Shown: positions 1-5,484 of the stretch, piece by piece
How positions within the stretch are numbered: position 1 is the first letter of the stretch
Layout of the letters: each line of letters opens with the position of its first letter
Origin: an uncultured Clostridia bacterium
Lineage (GTDB): Bacteria > Bacillota > Clostridia > Christensenellales > UBA1242
Direction: 5' to 3'
Assembly: GCA_947626175.1 (NCBI GenBank)
Contig: CANQRE010000010.1
Span: 1 to 21,541 of the forward strand
DNA: 21,541 bases
Notes under the pieces: model-generated
The model's database searches: none
Seen by the model: only the letters and a program-made list of their open reading frames with translations
Told to the model about the DNA's origin: nothing
Made by a program: the position numbers and the translations under genes

Positions 1-174
1 ACCAAGAACAATTGCGTAAATCATGCCGGCTGCAGCAGTAAGTGCCATTAAAGCATATAGGATTGGTGACAAATAGTCAAAAAGCGTTACAACCCAATCA
101 AAATCATCATAATCTTTAAACTCATCTGCCCAACCTGCCAATTGTGAAAAAGCGCTCAACAAATTCCATTTCAT
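1..174 (-). CDS. Small membrane protein, N-terminal 58 residues (partial)
   Basis: This leftward gene runs off the window, so only its first 58 codons are visible. The start is an ATG at 174 preceded by a perfect GGAGG (188-184) at 9-nt spacing. The protein begins MKWNLLSAFSQLAGWADEF, followed by an acidic stretch (KDYDDFD) and then a hydrophobic segment (about residues 37-58, LSPILYALMALTAAAGMIYA). A short N-terminal region followed by an alanine-rich membrane segment is compatible with a pilin-like (VirB2/TrbC-type) component of a Gram-positive type IV secretion system. That is an inference, drawn partly from the VirD4/TraG gene at the other end of the window. The family cannot be assigned without the missing 3' part. 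Confidence 0.7.
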   Translation of the reverse strand, partial: MKWNLLSAFSQLAGWADEFKDYDDFDWVVTLFDYLSPILYALMALTAAAGMIYAIVLG

Positions 175-205
175 TATAAGAAACCTCCATTCTGCGGGCC
201 CTTAG

Positions 206-236
206 ACCCTTCCTTCCTTACCTTCCTCTCTCTTCC
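206..236 (-). other. Homopurine leader tract upstream of the leftward gene
   Basis: Read on the minus strand this is an almost unbroken G/A run (a single T), with several GGAAGG units, between 174 and the tRNA-Ser region. It lies in the 5' leader of the leftward membrane-protein gene. The bases are visible but the function is unknown. It contains extra Shine-Dalgarno-like words without start codons at a useful distance. Confidence 0.4.
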
Positions 237-320
237 AGCCCCTTTTTCTTATATTTTCAGTGGATTTTTCATTTTGGGCGGCTTGGCGGCAAAATCATTT
301 GACAAACTCTTTTCAAACAC

Positions 321-349
321 TTGCACATTTTTTTGAAAGGTGGTAGACT
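321..349 (+). promoter_or_regulatory. Possible tRNA-Ser promoter
   Basis: TTGCAC (321-326), a 17-nt spacer and TAGACT (344-349) lie just before tRNA-Ser and would start transcription about 9 nt upstream of it. The -35 box matches consensus at only 3 of 6 bases. A TTGACA at 299-304 has no -10 box at the right distance. Confidence 0.35.
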
Positions 350-364
350 AAAATCGCACTTTGT

Positions 365-457
365 GGAGACGTATCGAAGTGGTCGCACCGAGCTTGACTC
401 GAAATCAAGTTGTCCGCTAACCCGGGCACGTGGGTTCGAATCCCACCGTCTCCGCCA
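365..457 (+). tRNA. tRNA-Ser(CGA)
   Basis: The acceptor arms GGAGACG (365-371) and CGTCTCC (447-453) pair fully and are followed by discriminator G454 and an encoded CCA (455-457). The anticodon stem CTTGA/TCAAG (393-397/405-409) closes the loop CTCGAAA, with anticodon CGA at 400-402, which reads UCG. The long variable arm between the anticodon stem and the T-arm is the class II feature expected of serine tRNA. The T-loop TTCGAAT is canonical. Confidence 0.97.
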
Positions 458-461
458 ATCA

Positions 462-507
462 AAACCTAAATCGAACCCCAAAAAGTTTGGTTTAGGTTTG
501 TTTTTTT
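462..507 (+). terminator. Intrinsic terminator after tRNA-Ser
   Basis: AAACCTAAA (462-470) pairs with TTTAGGTTT (491-499), with an inner CCAAA/TTTGG hairpin, followed by a run of T ending at 507. It lies 5 nt after the tRNA CCA. Confidence 0.85.
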
Positions 508-508
508 G

Positions 509-537
509 TTGACAAGTAACACCAAATAACCTATAAT
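509..537 (+). promoter_or_regulatory. Consensus sigma-A promoter
   Basis: A perfect TTGACA (509-514), a 17-nt spacer and a perfect TATAAT (532-537). Transcription would start near 544, inside or just before the left copy of the 19-nt direct repeat, and run into the 64-aa ORF at 606. If the repeat is an attachment site, this promoter is on the host side and would drive the first gene of the island. Confidence 0.85.
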
Positions 538-541
538 AATA

Positions 542-560
542 TCGTTCCGCCAAAGCATCG
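542..560 (+). repeat. Left copy of island-flanking direct repeat (putative attL)
   Basis: TCGTTCCGCCAAAGCATCG here matches 7803-7821 at 16 of 19 positions, with the first 11 (TCGTTCCGCCA) identical. The word is GC-rich in AT-rich intergenic DNA, and the two copies bracket the recombinase, HEPN-like and restriction-modification genes. The attachment-site role is inferred. Confidence 0.45.
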
Positions 561-605
561 CCTTCTATGTATAAGCTACTTTTCTCCTTTTTAAAAGGAG
601 TTAAA

Positions 606-800
606 ATGAATTGCGAAGAACTTGAAAAAGAGTATCAGGAATTTGTTTTGAAATTTTCCAAAGTTTGTTCTGAAGCTTGTCATGATTTAAATGAAGCTTT
701 TGATAAACTTTCACCCGAAAATAAAATGAGAGTCAAAAATTATATAAAACAAATTCTTCCTGCAAATTTCATTGCTACATTGAAATTTTTGCAAGATTGA
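606..800 (+). CDS. Small hypothetical helical protein (64 aa)
   Basis: The start is the ATG at 606, preceded by AAGGAG (595-600) at 5-nt spacing. An in-frame ATG at 567 has no ribosome site and was rejected. The product begins MNCEELEKEYQEFVLKF and looks all-helical and amphipathic, with two cysteines near residues 15 and 19 (KVCSEAC) and a basic-aromatic C-terminal part (RVKNYIKQILPANF). It has a consensus promoter (509-537) and its own terminator (810-834), so it is a monocistronic unit. No family is recognised. It lies inside the putative island, next to the recombinase in convergent orientation. A small regulator or recombination accessory protein is possible but not shown. Confidence 0.7.
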   Translation: MNCEELEKEYQEFVLKFSKVCSEACHDLNEAFDKLSPENKMRVKNYIKQILPANFIATLKFLQD

Positions 801-809
801 TACTTTTAA

Positions 810-834
810 AAAGAACCTATTAGGTTCTTTTTTT
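810..834 (+). terminator. Intrinsic terminator of the 64-aa gene
   Basis: AAAGAACC (810-817) and GGTTCTTT (823-830) form a perfect 8-bp stem with loop TATTA and a T-tract to 834, starting 10 nt after the stop codon. Confidence 0.9.
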
Positions 835-835
835 A

Positions 836-1002
836 GTGGCTAACTTTATGCCGTGAAAGGTGCTTGACAAGAGGTGGAATGGTAACATAATCTCAAAAAG
901 GCAAAGAAACAAAAGCATAATGCTTGTTTCTTTGTCTTAATTGCGGAGAGAACTCCATTTCGGAGTCCTCTTGTCAAGTTCACCATGGAATAAATTAGCC
1001 AC
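836..1002. repeat. 167-nt multi-branched inverted-repeat structure
   Basis: The outer helix is GTGGCTAA (836-843) with TTAGCCAC (995-1002). The second helix is CTTGACAAGAGG (863-874) with CCTCTTGTCAAG (967-978), a perfect 12 bp. Inside are two hairpins: CAAAGAAAC (902-910) with GTTTCTTTG (926-934), and ACTCC (952-956) with GGAGT (962-966). The structure ends 1 nt before the recombinase stop codon. It contains the 14-mer AAAGAAACAAAAGC (903-916), which recurs in the structure on the other side of the recombinase (2543-2556). It could be a bidirectional terminator, a structured RNA or a recombination-related DNA fold. The sequence does not decide. Confidence 0.65.
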
Positions 1003-1003
1003 G

Positions 1004-2497
1004 TTAGACAAAGTAGTCAATTTGTATGTCGACCATTCTTGGAGTGTTTACATTTTGAATTAATTTTGGCATTTGTTTTAGTCTTGTAAACAAAAATAAG
1101 CCCTGATTGTCGTCAGGACTTGTTTTTATTGGATTGTTGAATGTGATTTCGACCTTGTCATCAAAAACTTTAATATTTTTAATTAGATAGTCAATCAAAA
1201 GTTTTGGTTCAAGTTTTAGTGCTTCAATGTAATATTGTTGAATCTCTTCCTTTGTAAGTTTTACTGAGTTTTTGCTCTTTTCAATTAAGATTTGTTTCTC
1301 TAACTCTTCCAGTTTACTTTCCAATTCTTTCATTCGTTTGTTTGTTGTGTTATTAACCACTCCCTGTTCGACTGCATTCATAATATTGTTAAGTGTAATT
1401 TCAGTTCGTTTTTGCTCCTTTATTAAGTTTGTTAAAATCGAGTTGTTGTTATCTTGTTGCAGGCCATATAGTGAGTTTACAATTTCATTAACATACTTTG
1501 GGCTTTTTAAGATTTCTAAAACTGAATCAAGTATAAAATTCTCAAACAATTCTTTTCTAACCATTGATTTTTGACAACCATTGTTTCGTTTTCTTCCTAA
1601 GCACTTGTAATAATGTTTCTTTGTTCCATTTTTGGCAGTTCCACATTCGGCACTTATTGGCATTCCACAATAGCCACAAGTGAGTTTGTGTCTAAGTAGA
1701 TATACAAGTTCAGTGCTGCGTTTTCCATATTTGTTTAGTTTAATTTTCTCTCTAACTTTGTTGTAAATATCGCTATTGACGATTTGTGGATAGATGTTAT
1801 CAAACACTTCGTCATGATACCTGTATATTCCAAAATACTTTTCGTTTTTGAGTATGTTGTAAATTGTGTTTCTTGCGAATGGTTTGCCATGATTAAAAAT
1901 TTGATGTGATGTAAGATAGTCGATAATGTCTTTAACATAAGTTCCAAGAGCATATTGTTTGTAAATATATCTCACAACCTCTGCTTGCTCTTCGTTGATT
2001 AACACTTTGTGATTTTCCACTTTATAGCCATAGATTATTGTCCCACCTGTAAAGTTGCCTTTCAGTCTTGTTTCATTCATTCCACGCTTTACTTTTTGGC
2101 TTAATTCTGCTGAGTAATATTCAGCCATTCCTTCAAGCAAACTTTCTAGTATAATGCCTTCTGGCGTGTCTGGAATATTTTCCATAGCGGACAAAAGTTT
2201 TACACCGTTGTCTTTTAAAATTTTTTTGTATTTTGCAGTTTCATATTTGTTCCTTGAAAATCTGTCAATTTTGTAAACAAGCACAAATTCAAATTCCTTT
2301 TTACTGCTATCTTTAATCATTCGTTGAAAGTCTGGCCTGTTGTCATTTGTGCCGGTCATTGCTCGGTCAATGTAGGTGTTCAAAATGAGTATGTCGTTAT
2401 TTTGGGCATACTGCTCACATACTCTAAGTTGTCCTTCGATAGATTGTTCTGTTTGGTTGTCGCTGCTGTATCTTGCATAGATTACTGCTGTTTTCAT
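1004..2497 (-). CDS. Large serine recombinase (site-specific integrase/transposase)
   Basis: This 497-aa protein has the standard order of a large serine recombinase. The N-terminal resolvase domain (about 1-145) has the YARYSS motif with nucleophile Ser11 and the catalytic KIDRFSRN arginines (R79, R82). The recombinase DNA-binding domain follows (about 150-260), then a zinc ribbon with C274, C277, C299 and C308. A charged coiled-coil (about 355-415) precedes the C-terminal tail. Length and all key residues look intact. Such enzymes cut and rejoin short att cores via a 5'-phosphoserine link and do not need the element's ends to be inverted repeats. The ATG at 2497 has AAAGGAG at 9-nt spacing. 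The gene is flanked by two related inverted-repeat structures and preceded by a 39-aa ORF, with which it is probably co-transcribed. It is the likely mobility gene for the restriction-modification island. Confidence 0.95.
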   Translation of the reverse strand: MKTAVIYARYSSDNQTEQSIEGQLRVCEQYAQNNDILILNTYIDRAMTGTNDNRPDFQRMIKDSSKKEFEFVLVYKIDRFSRNKYETAKYKKILKDNGVKLLSAMENIPDTPEGIILESLLEGMAEYYSAELSQKVKRGMNETRLKGNFTGGTIIYGYKVENHKVLINEEQAEVVRYIYKQYALGTYVKDIIDYLTSHQIFNHGKPFARNTIYNILKNEKYFGIYRYHDEVFDNIYPQIVNSDIYNKVREKIKLNKYGKRSTELVYLLRHKLTCGYCGMPISAECGTAKNGTKKHYYKCLGRKRNNGCQKSMVRKELFENFILDSVLEILKSPKYVNEIVNSLYGLQQDNNNSILTNLIKEQKRTEITLNNIMNAVEQGVVNNTTNKRMKELESKLEELEKQILIEKSKNSVKLTKEEIQQYYIEALKLEPKLLIDYLIKNIKVFDDKVEITFNNPIKTSPDDNQGLFLFTRLKQMPKLIQNVNTPRMVDIQIDYFV

Positions 2498-2523
2498 AGT
2501 TTTTAACTCCTTTTATTTTTTAT

Positions 2524-2671
2524 TTGTCTTTCGACACAAGCGAAAGAAACAAAAGCGGTTAAATGGTTTATATCTTTCTTTGCTTTAATTTTCAGTCAAG
2601 GTTTGTGAAACAATGCACTTTAACCTTGACTGAAAAGAGGTTTTGTTTACACTTTCGCTGACGAAAGACAA
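2524..2671. repeat. 148-nt nested inverted-repeat structure upstream of the recombinase
   Basis: The outer arms, 2524-2546 (TTGTCTTTCG...GCGAAAG) and 2652-2671 (CTTTCGCTGACGAAAGACAA), pair with one small internal bulge. Inside is a perfect 15-bp stem, TTTTCAGTCAAGGTT (2589-2603) with AACCTTGACTGAAAA (2622-2636). The region carries AAAGAAACAAAAGC (2543-2556) followed by a TTTCTTTG...AATT block, the same order as in the structure at 836-1002. On the minus strand it sits in the gap between the 39-aa ORF and the recombinase, so it could also affect how much recombinase is made. Confidence 0.65.
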
Positions 2672-2766
2672 GTATCTTTTAATTCCAAAATTATAGACAA
2701 AAGGATTTGATAAAAACAATTATCAAAAACATTTGTATTTAGTTCATTGTTAAAAATAACTTTCAT
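2647..2766 (-). CDS. Putative 39-aa ORF upstream of the recombinase
   Basis: An ATG at 2766 follows a strong AAGGAG (2777-2772) at 5-nt spacing. The ORF reads MKVIFNNELNTNVFDNCFYQ and ends at a TAA at 2647. It is upstream of the recombinase on the same strand and has a plausible promoter (TTAACT, 17 nt, TATCCT, extended by TGC). The product is short, acidic-to-neutral and has a hydrophobic middle (QILLSIILEL). Its 3' end overlaps one arm of the inverted-repeat structure. It may be a genuine small protein or a leader peptide controlling recombinase expression. No family is recognised. Confidence 0.5.
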   Translation of the reverse strand: MKVIFNNELNTNVFDNCFYQILLSIILELKDTCLSSAKV

Positions 2767-2817
2767 GCTATCTCCTTGAAACACAAAAAGGATAGCACGC
2801 TTAAATTTAGAAGTTAA
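2766..2817 (-). promoter_or_regulatory. Putative promoter with overlapping operator-like inverted repeat
   Basis: On the minus strand, TTAACT (2817-2812), 17 nt and TATCCT (2794-2789), preceded by TGC, form a promoter-like unit. TGCTAT..CCTT (2766-2777) and AAGGATAGCA (2788-2797) form a stem overlapping both the -10 box and the ribosome site/start codon of the 39-aa ORF. It could be an operator or, if transcription starts further upstream, an RNA hairpin hiding the AAGGAG. Confidence 0.4.
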
Positions 2818-2825
2818 TTAACTGA

Positions 2826-2902
2826 CCCAAACAAAACCCCAAAAAAACTTAAATTTTCCTAAACTTTACCCAAACTTTTCCTAAACTTACTTAAACTGCA
2901 AA
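2826..2902. repeat. About seven 11-nt phased A-rich repeats
   Basis: Successive 11-nt units read CCCAAACAAAA, CCCCAAAAAAA, CTTAAATTTTC, CTAAACTTTAC, CCAAACTTTTC, CTAAACTTACT and TAAACTGCAAA. The central part is also a 22-nt tandem repeat (2854-2875 and 2876-2897, sharing TTTTCCTAAACTT). A period near one helical turn places each A-tract on the same DNA face, as in bent DNA or an iteron array for a bound protein. The array abuts the hairpin at 2894-2977. Confidence 0.6.
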
Positions 2903-2977
2903 TAGAAAATGGGCGTTAAAAAAGTGGGACAACGGGGTTTACCCAAGTCCCACTTTTTAGCCCTTTCTTTTGCAGTT
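2894..2977. repeat. 84-nt long imperfect hairpin
   Basis: The outer arm AACTGCAAA (2894-2902) pairs with TTTGCAGTT (2969-2977). GGGC (2911-2914) pairs with GCCC (2960-2963). AAAAAGTGGGAC (2919-2930) pairs perfectly with GTCCCACTTTTT (2947-2958). The apex carries GGG/CCC around TTTA. There is no T-tract after the full stem, so it is not a plain terminator. Confidence 0.7.
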
Positions 2978-3003
2978 GGTTAGTTGTTTGGTTTGTGTGT
3001 AAA

Positions 3004-3058
3004 ACGACACCTTGTCAGCGTGCGTCAGCACGCTCTCGTTAATAAGACAAGGTGTCGT
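3004..3058. repeat. 55-nt bulged hairpin with perfect 13-bp outer stem
   Basis: ACGACACCTTGTC (3004-3016) pairs perfectly with GACAAGGTGTCGT (3046-3058). Inside, AGCGTGC-GTCA-GCACGCT (3017-3034) forms a 7-bp stem with a 4-nt loop, leaving an 11-nt single-stranded side (3035-3045). It is GC-rich compared with its surroundings and has no T-tract. It is the third strong fold in 2498-3151, a stretch with no large gene. Confidence 0.7.
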
Positions 3059-3125
3059 CTAATGCTCCCAAATCAATTTTTTTAGAAAAAATTTCTTGGA
3101 AATCCATTATTTTGGACATTAAATG

Positions 3126-3134
3126 TGCTATACT
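3126..3134 (+). promoter_or_regulatory. Extended -10 promoter element of the HEPN-like gene
   Basis: TGC immediately followed by TATACT (3129-3134), 17 nt before the ATG at 3152, with no good -35 box. A GAGG ribosome site lies at 3141-3144. Confidence 0.55.
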
Positions 3135-3151
3135 TATTTTGAGGTAAAATT

Positions 3152-3604
3152 ATGGCTATAAAAAAGGATTTTGAAGAAATATTAAAATACACTCATTTTT
3201 TTAATTGGGCGCCGGATTGGAATGTTGTTATAGATGTTTATCAAAGATTTCCTGAATCTTATTCTGTGTTGACTCCTTTTGCTTATACATATTTAGAAGA
3301 GCTTATAAGAAGCACAACTTCTGAATATGGGCAACCACCATTTATGAAAGATGGACAACCTTATGGATATTGTATAGGAATGAAATTATTAAAATTGGCA
3401 ATTTCAGAAAATGAAAGTAATAAAGAATATGTTAAACTTTTAGAACAAGCAAAAAGATATTTTAAATACACAAGCGATCCTTATAGTGAAAATGGTCGTA
3501 ATAAGGTCATGCACGGTATTTTTCATCCGAGATTTTGGTATAAAGAAGATTTTGAGAAATTGATACATTTTATTGCTAAATTATCAAAATTTGCTCAATT
3601 CTAA
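3152..3604 (+). CDS. HEPN-like domain protein (150 aa)
   Basis: The protein is a mixed, mostly helical sequence that ends SENGRNKVMHGIFHPRFW, followed by a helix (EDFEKLIHFIAKLSKF). R116-N117-K-V-M-H121-G122 fits the RNxxxH(G) signature of HEPN domains (general form Rx4-6H), many of which are RNases in toxin-antitoxin, abortive-infection and CRISPR-associated proteins. This assignment rests on the motif and its C-terminal position in a helical protein, not on a database match. The ATG at 3152 has GAGG upstream and its own extended -10 promoter. It lies 74 nt before mod on the same strand, suggesting a defence-related companion. It could instead be a non-catalytic HEPN-fold protein or an unrelated hypothetical. 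Confidence 0.7.
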   Translation: MAIKKDFEEILKYTHFFNWAPDWNVVIDVYQRFPESYSVLTPFAYTYLEELIRSTTSEYGQPPFMKDGQPYGYCIGMKLLKLAISENESNKEYVKLLEQAKRYFKYTSDPYSENGRNKVMHGIFHPRFWYKEDFEKLIHFIAKLSKFAQF

Positions 3605-3678
3605 AAATTTATCAAAATATGGATAACATTAAAGTTTTTTTGTGCTAATATATAATCATAATGAATTAAGGAGAACAA

Positions 3679-5484
3679 ATGGCTAATATATCAAAAGAAA
3701 AACGAGATAAAATGCTTAAATACATTGAATCGTTGAAATCTATTCATAATGATGACGAGTCCATCAAAATGTTTAACGAGATTGAAGATTCGTTGAATGA
3801 AAAAAAATATGGGCTTGTTTTTGAAGAACATACTGAAGAAGTTGACGAATTATTAAAAAACAACATTCCTGTTTTGGTTGAAGATAAAGAAAGAATTTTG
3901 ATAAAGGATGAAACCAAGCCTTTGAACTTTATTATTGAAGGCGATAATCTTCAAGCTTTGTATTTGTTAGAAAAAACGCATAGAGGAAAGGTTGATTGTA
4001 TTTATATTGATCCACCTTATAATACAGGTGCTAAAGATTGGAAATATAATAATGATTATGTTGATAGTAATGATACCTATAGACATAGTAAGTGGCTTTC
4101 AATGATGCAAACTAGGTTGCTTATTGCAAAAAGATTATTAAATCCAAAAACAGGCATAATGATTGTTGCAATCGACGATAATGAGATGAATACCTTAGGG
4201 CTTCTGCTCCAACAAATTTTTTCAACATATAAATTATTTTGTATTACTGTTGTTCACAACCCAAATGGTAATCAAGGTAAGAATTTTGCTATTACAAATG
4301 AATTTTTGTATTTTGTCTTCCCCAATAATAACCAACTCTTGGCTCTTGAAAATAGGACTGACGATCCAGATATTCGACCGCTACGTGATGTTTCAGGAAA
4401 TCAAAATTTAAGAACTGATGCAAAAAATTGTTTTTATCCAATCTATATAAAAGACGGTAAAATAATTGGTTTCGGAGATGTTTGTGATGATTCTTTTCAT
4501 CCTGAAGGGGCAAATATTTCACTTGACGATGGTATTATTGCAGTTTATCCTATAGATATCAACGGAATTGAAAAAAAATGGGTTTTTGCTAGGAATACGG
4601 TAGAGACTATAAAAGATGAATTGCATGTTGAATTTAACAAAACAAGAAAAATTTTTGATATTATTAGATATAAAACACATTTTACTTATAAATCTGTTTG
4701 GACAAAAAAAGAATACAATGCCAATAGTTATGGCTCAAAATTATTAAATTCGATTCTTGGTAGTCGCTTTAATTACCCAAAGTCTGTTTATGCGGTCTTA
4801 GAGGCGGTCCGTTCTGCATGTAAAAATAATAAAAATGCTGTTATTCTGGATTTTTTTGCTGGCTCTGGCACCACCCAACACGCCGTAAATCTTCTAAATT
4901 ATGAAGATGATGGAACTAGGAAATGTATTATGGTTACCAACAATGAGATTTCTATAGATGAAGAAAAGAACTTGAGATATAGAGGGCTTAAAAAAGGCGA
5001 TAAAGAGTGGGAAGAACTTGGAATTGCTAAGTATGTTACTTGGCCAAGAACTTATTGCACAATTAACGGAGTAGATATAAATGGTAATAAATTAAAGGGC
5101 GATTATTTGGTAAAAGATAGTAATGGTAATTCTATCCCGATGTCTCAAGGTTTTGTTTGTAATGTCAAATATTTGAAATGTGATTGGATACCACGCCATC
5201 CAGAAGATTATTTATTAAGCAACGCCCTCATGATGCATATTAAAGAGATGATTGAACTTCAAAACGCTATTGAAATAGATAATGTTAAGAATGTTTTACT
5301 GATAAACAAAGACGATGTTAAAAACTATATTTTAAATCCAGAACATTATTCAAAGATTGAAAATGTTTGGCTAAATCAAAATCTTATATTGAATGCCAGC
5401 GAAGTTAAATTATTAAAGCAAAAAGGCTTTAGATATATACCAAGAGAATTTTTTGGAGAAGAATTAAAGGAGGCAAACGAATAA
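3679..5484 (+). CDS. mod: Type III restriction-modification methyltransferase subunit Mod
   Basis: The protein is a 601-aa DNA adenine N6-methyltransferase of the beta class. The catalytic motif DPPY (111-114, in IYIDPPYNTG) comes before the SAM-binding motif FAGSGTT (393-399), the order used by type III Mod proteins. Between them lies a long variable region that should contain the target-recognition domain. The N-terminal GDNLQALYLLEK block is typical of Mod. The ATG at 3679 has AAGGAG (3668-3673), and a TATAAT lies at 3651-3656. The stop codon shares one base with the res start, so the two are translationally coupled. Mod alone methylates one strand of an asymmetric site, and Mod with Res restricts. 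Two A8 runs (near 3799 and 4570) could slip, but the frame is open here. Confidence 0.95.
   Translation: MANISKEKRDKMLKYIESLKSIHNDDESIKMFNEIEDSLNEKKYGLVFEEHTEEVDELLKNNIPVLVEDKERILIKDETKPLNFIIEGDNLQALYLLEKTHRGKVDCIYIDPPYNTGAKDWKYNNDYVDSNDTYRHSKWLSMMQTRLLIAKRLLNPKTGIMIVAIDDNEMNTLGLLLQQIFSTYKLFCITVVHNPNGNQGKNFAITNEFLYFVFPNNNQLLALENRTDDPDIRPLRDVSGNQNLRTDAKNCFYPIYIKDGKIIGFGDVCDDSFHPEGANISLDDGIIAVYPIDINGIEKKWVFARNTVETIKDELHVEFNKTRKIFDIIRYKTHFTYKSVWTKKEYNANSYGSKLLNSILGSRFNYPKSVYAVLEAVRSACKNNKNAVILDFFAGSGTTQHAVNLLNYEDDGTRKCIMVTNNEISIDEEKNLRYRGLKKGDKEWEELGIAKYVTWPRTYCTINGVDINGNKLKGDYLVKDSNGNSIPMSQGFVCNVKYLKCDWIPRHPEDYLLSNALMMHIKEMIELQNAIEIDNVKNVLLINKDDVKNYILNPEHYSKIENVWLNQNLILNASEVKLLKQKGFRYIPREFFGEELKEANE

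Noticed and set aside
269..553. 94-aa leftward and 63-aa rightward open frames across the tRNA-Ser region
   Set aside because: They run through tRNA-Ser and its terminator, have no ribosome site and show composition unlike a protein.
2826..2902. CRISPR array
   Set aside because: The units are 11 nt, contiguous and without unique spacers, and there are no cas genes. They fit phased binding repeats.
3799..4580. Phase-variable simple repeats in mod
   Set aside because: Only two A8 runs are present, with no tetra- or pentanucleotide tracts of the kind known in phase-variable mod genes. Evidence is too thin for a claim.
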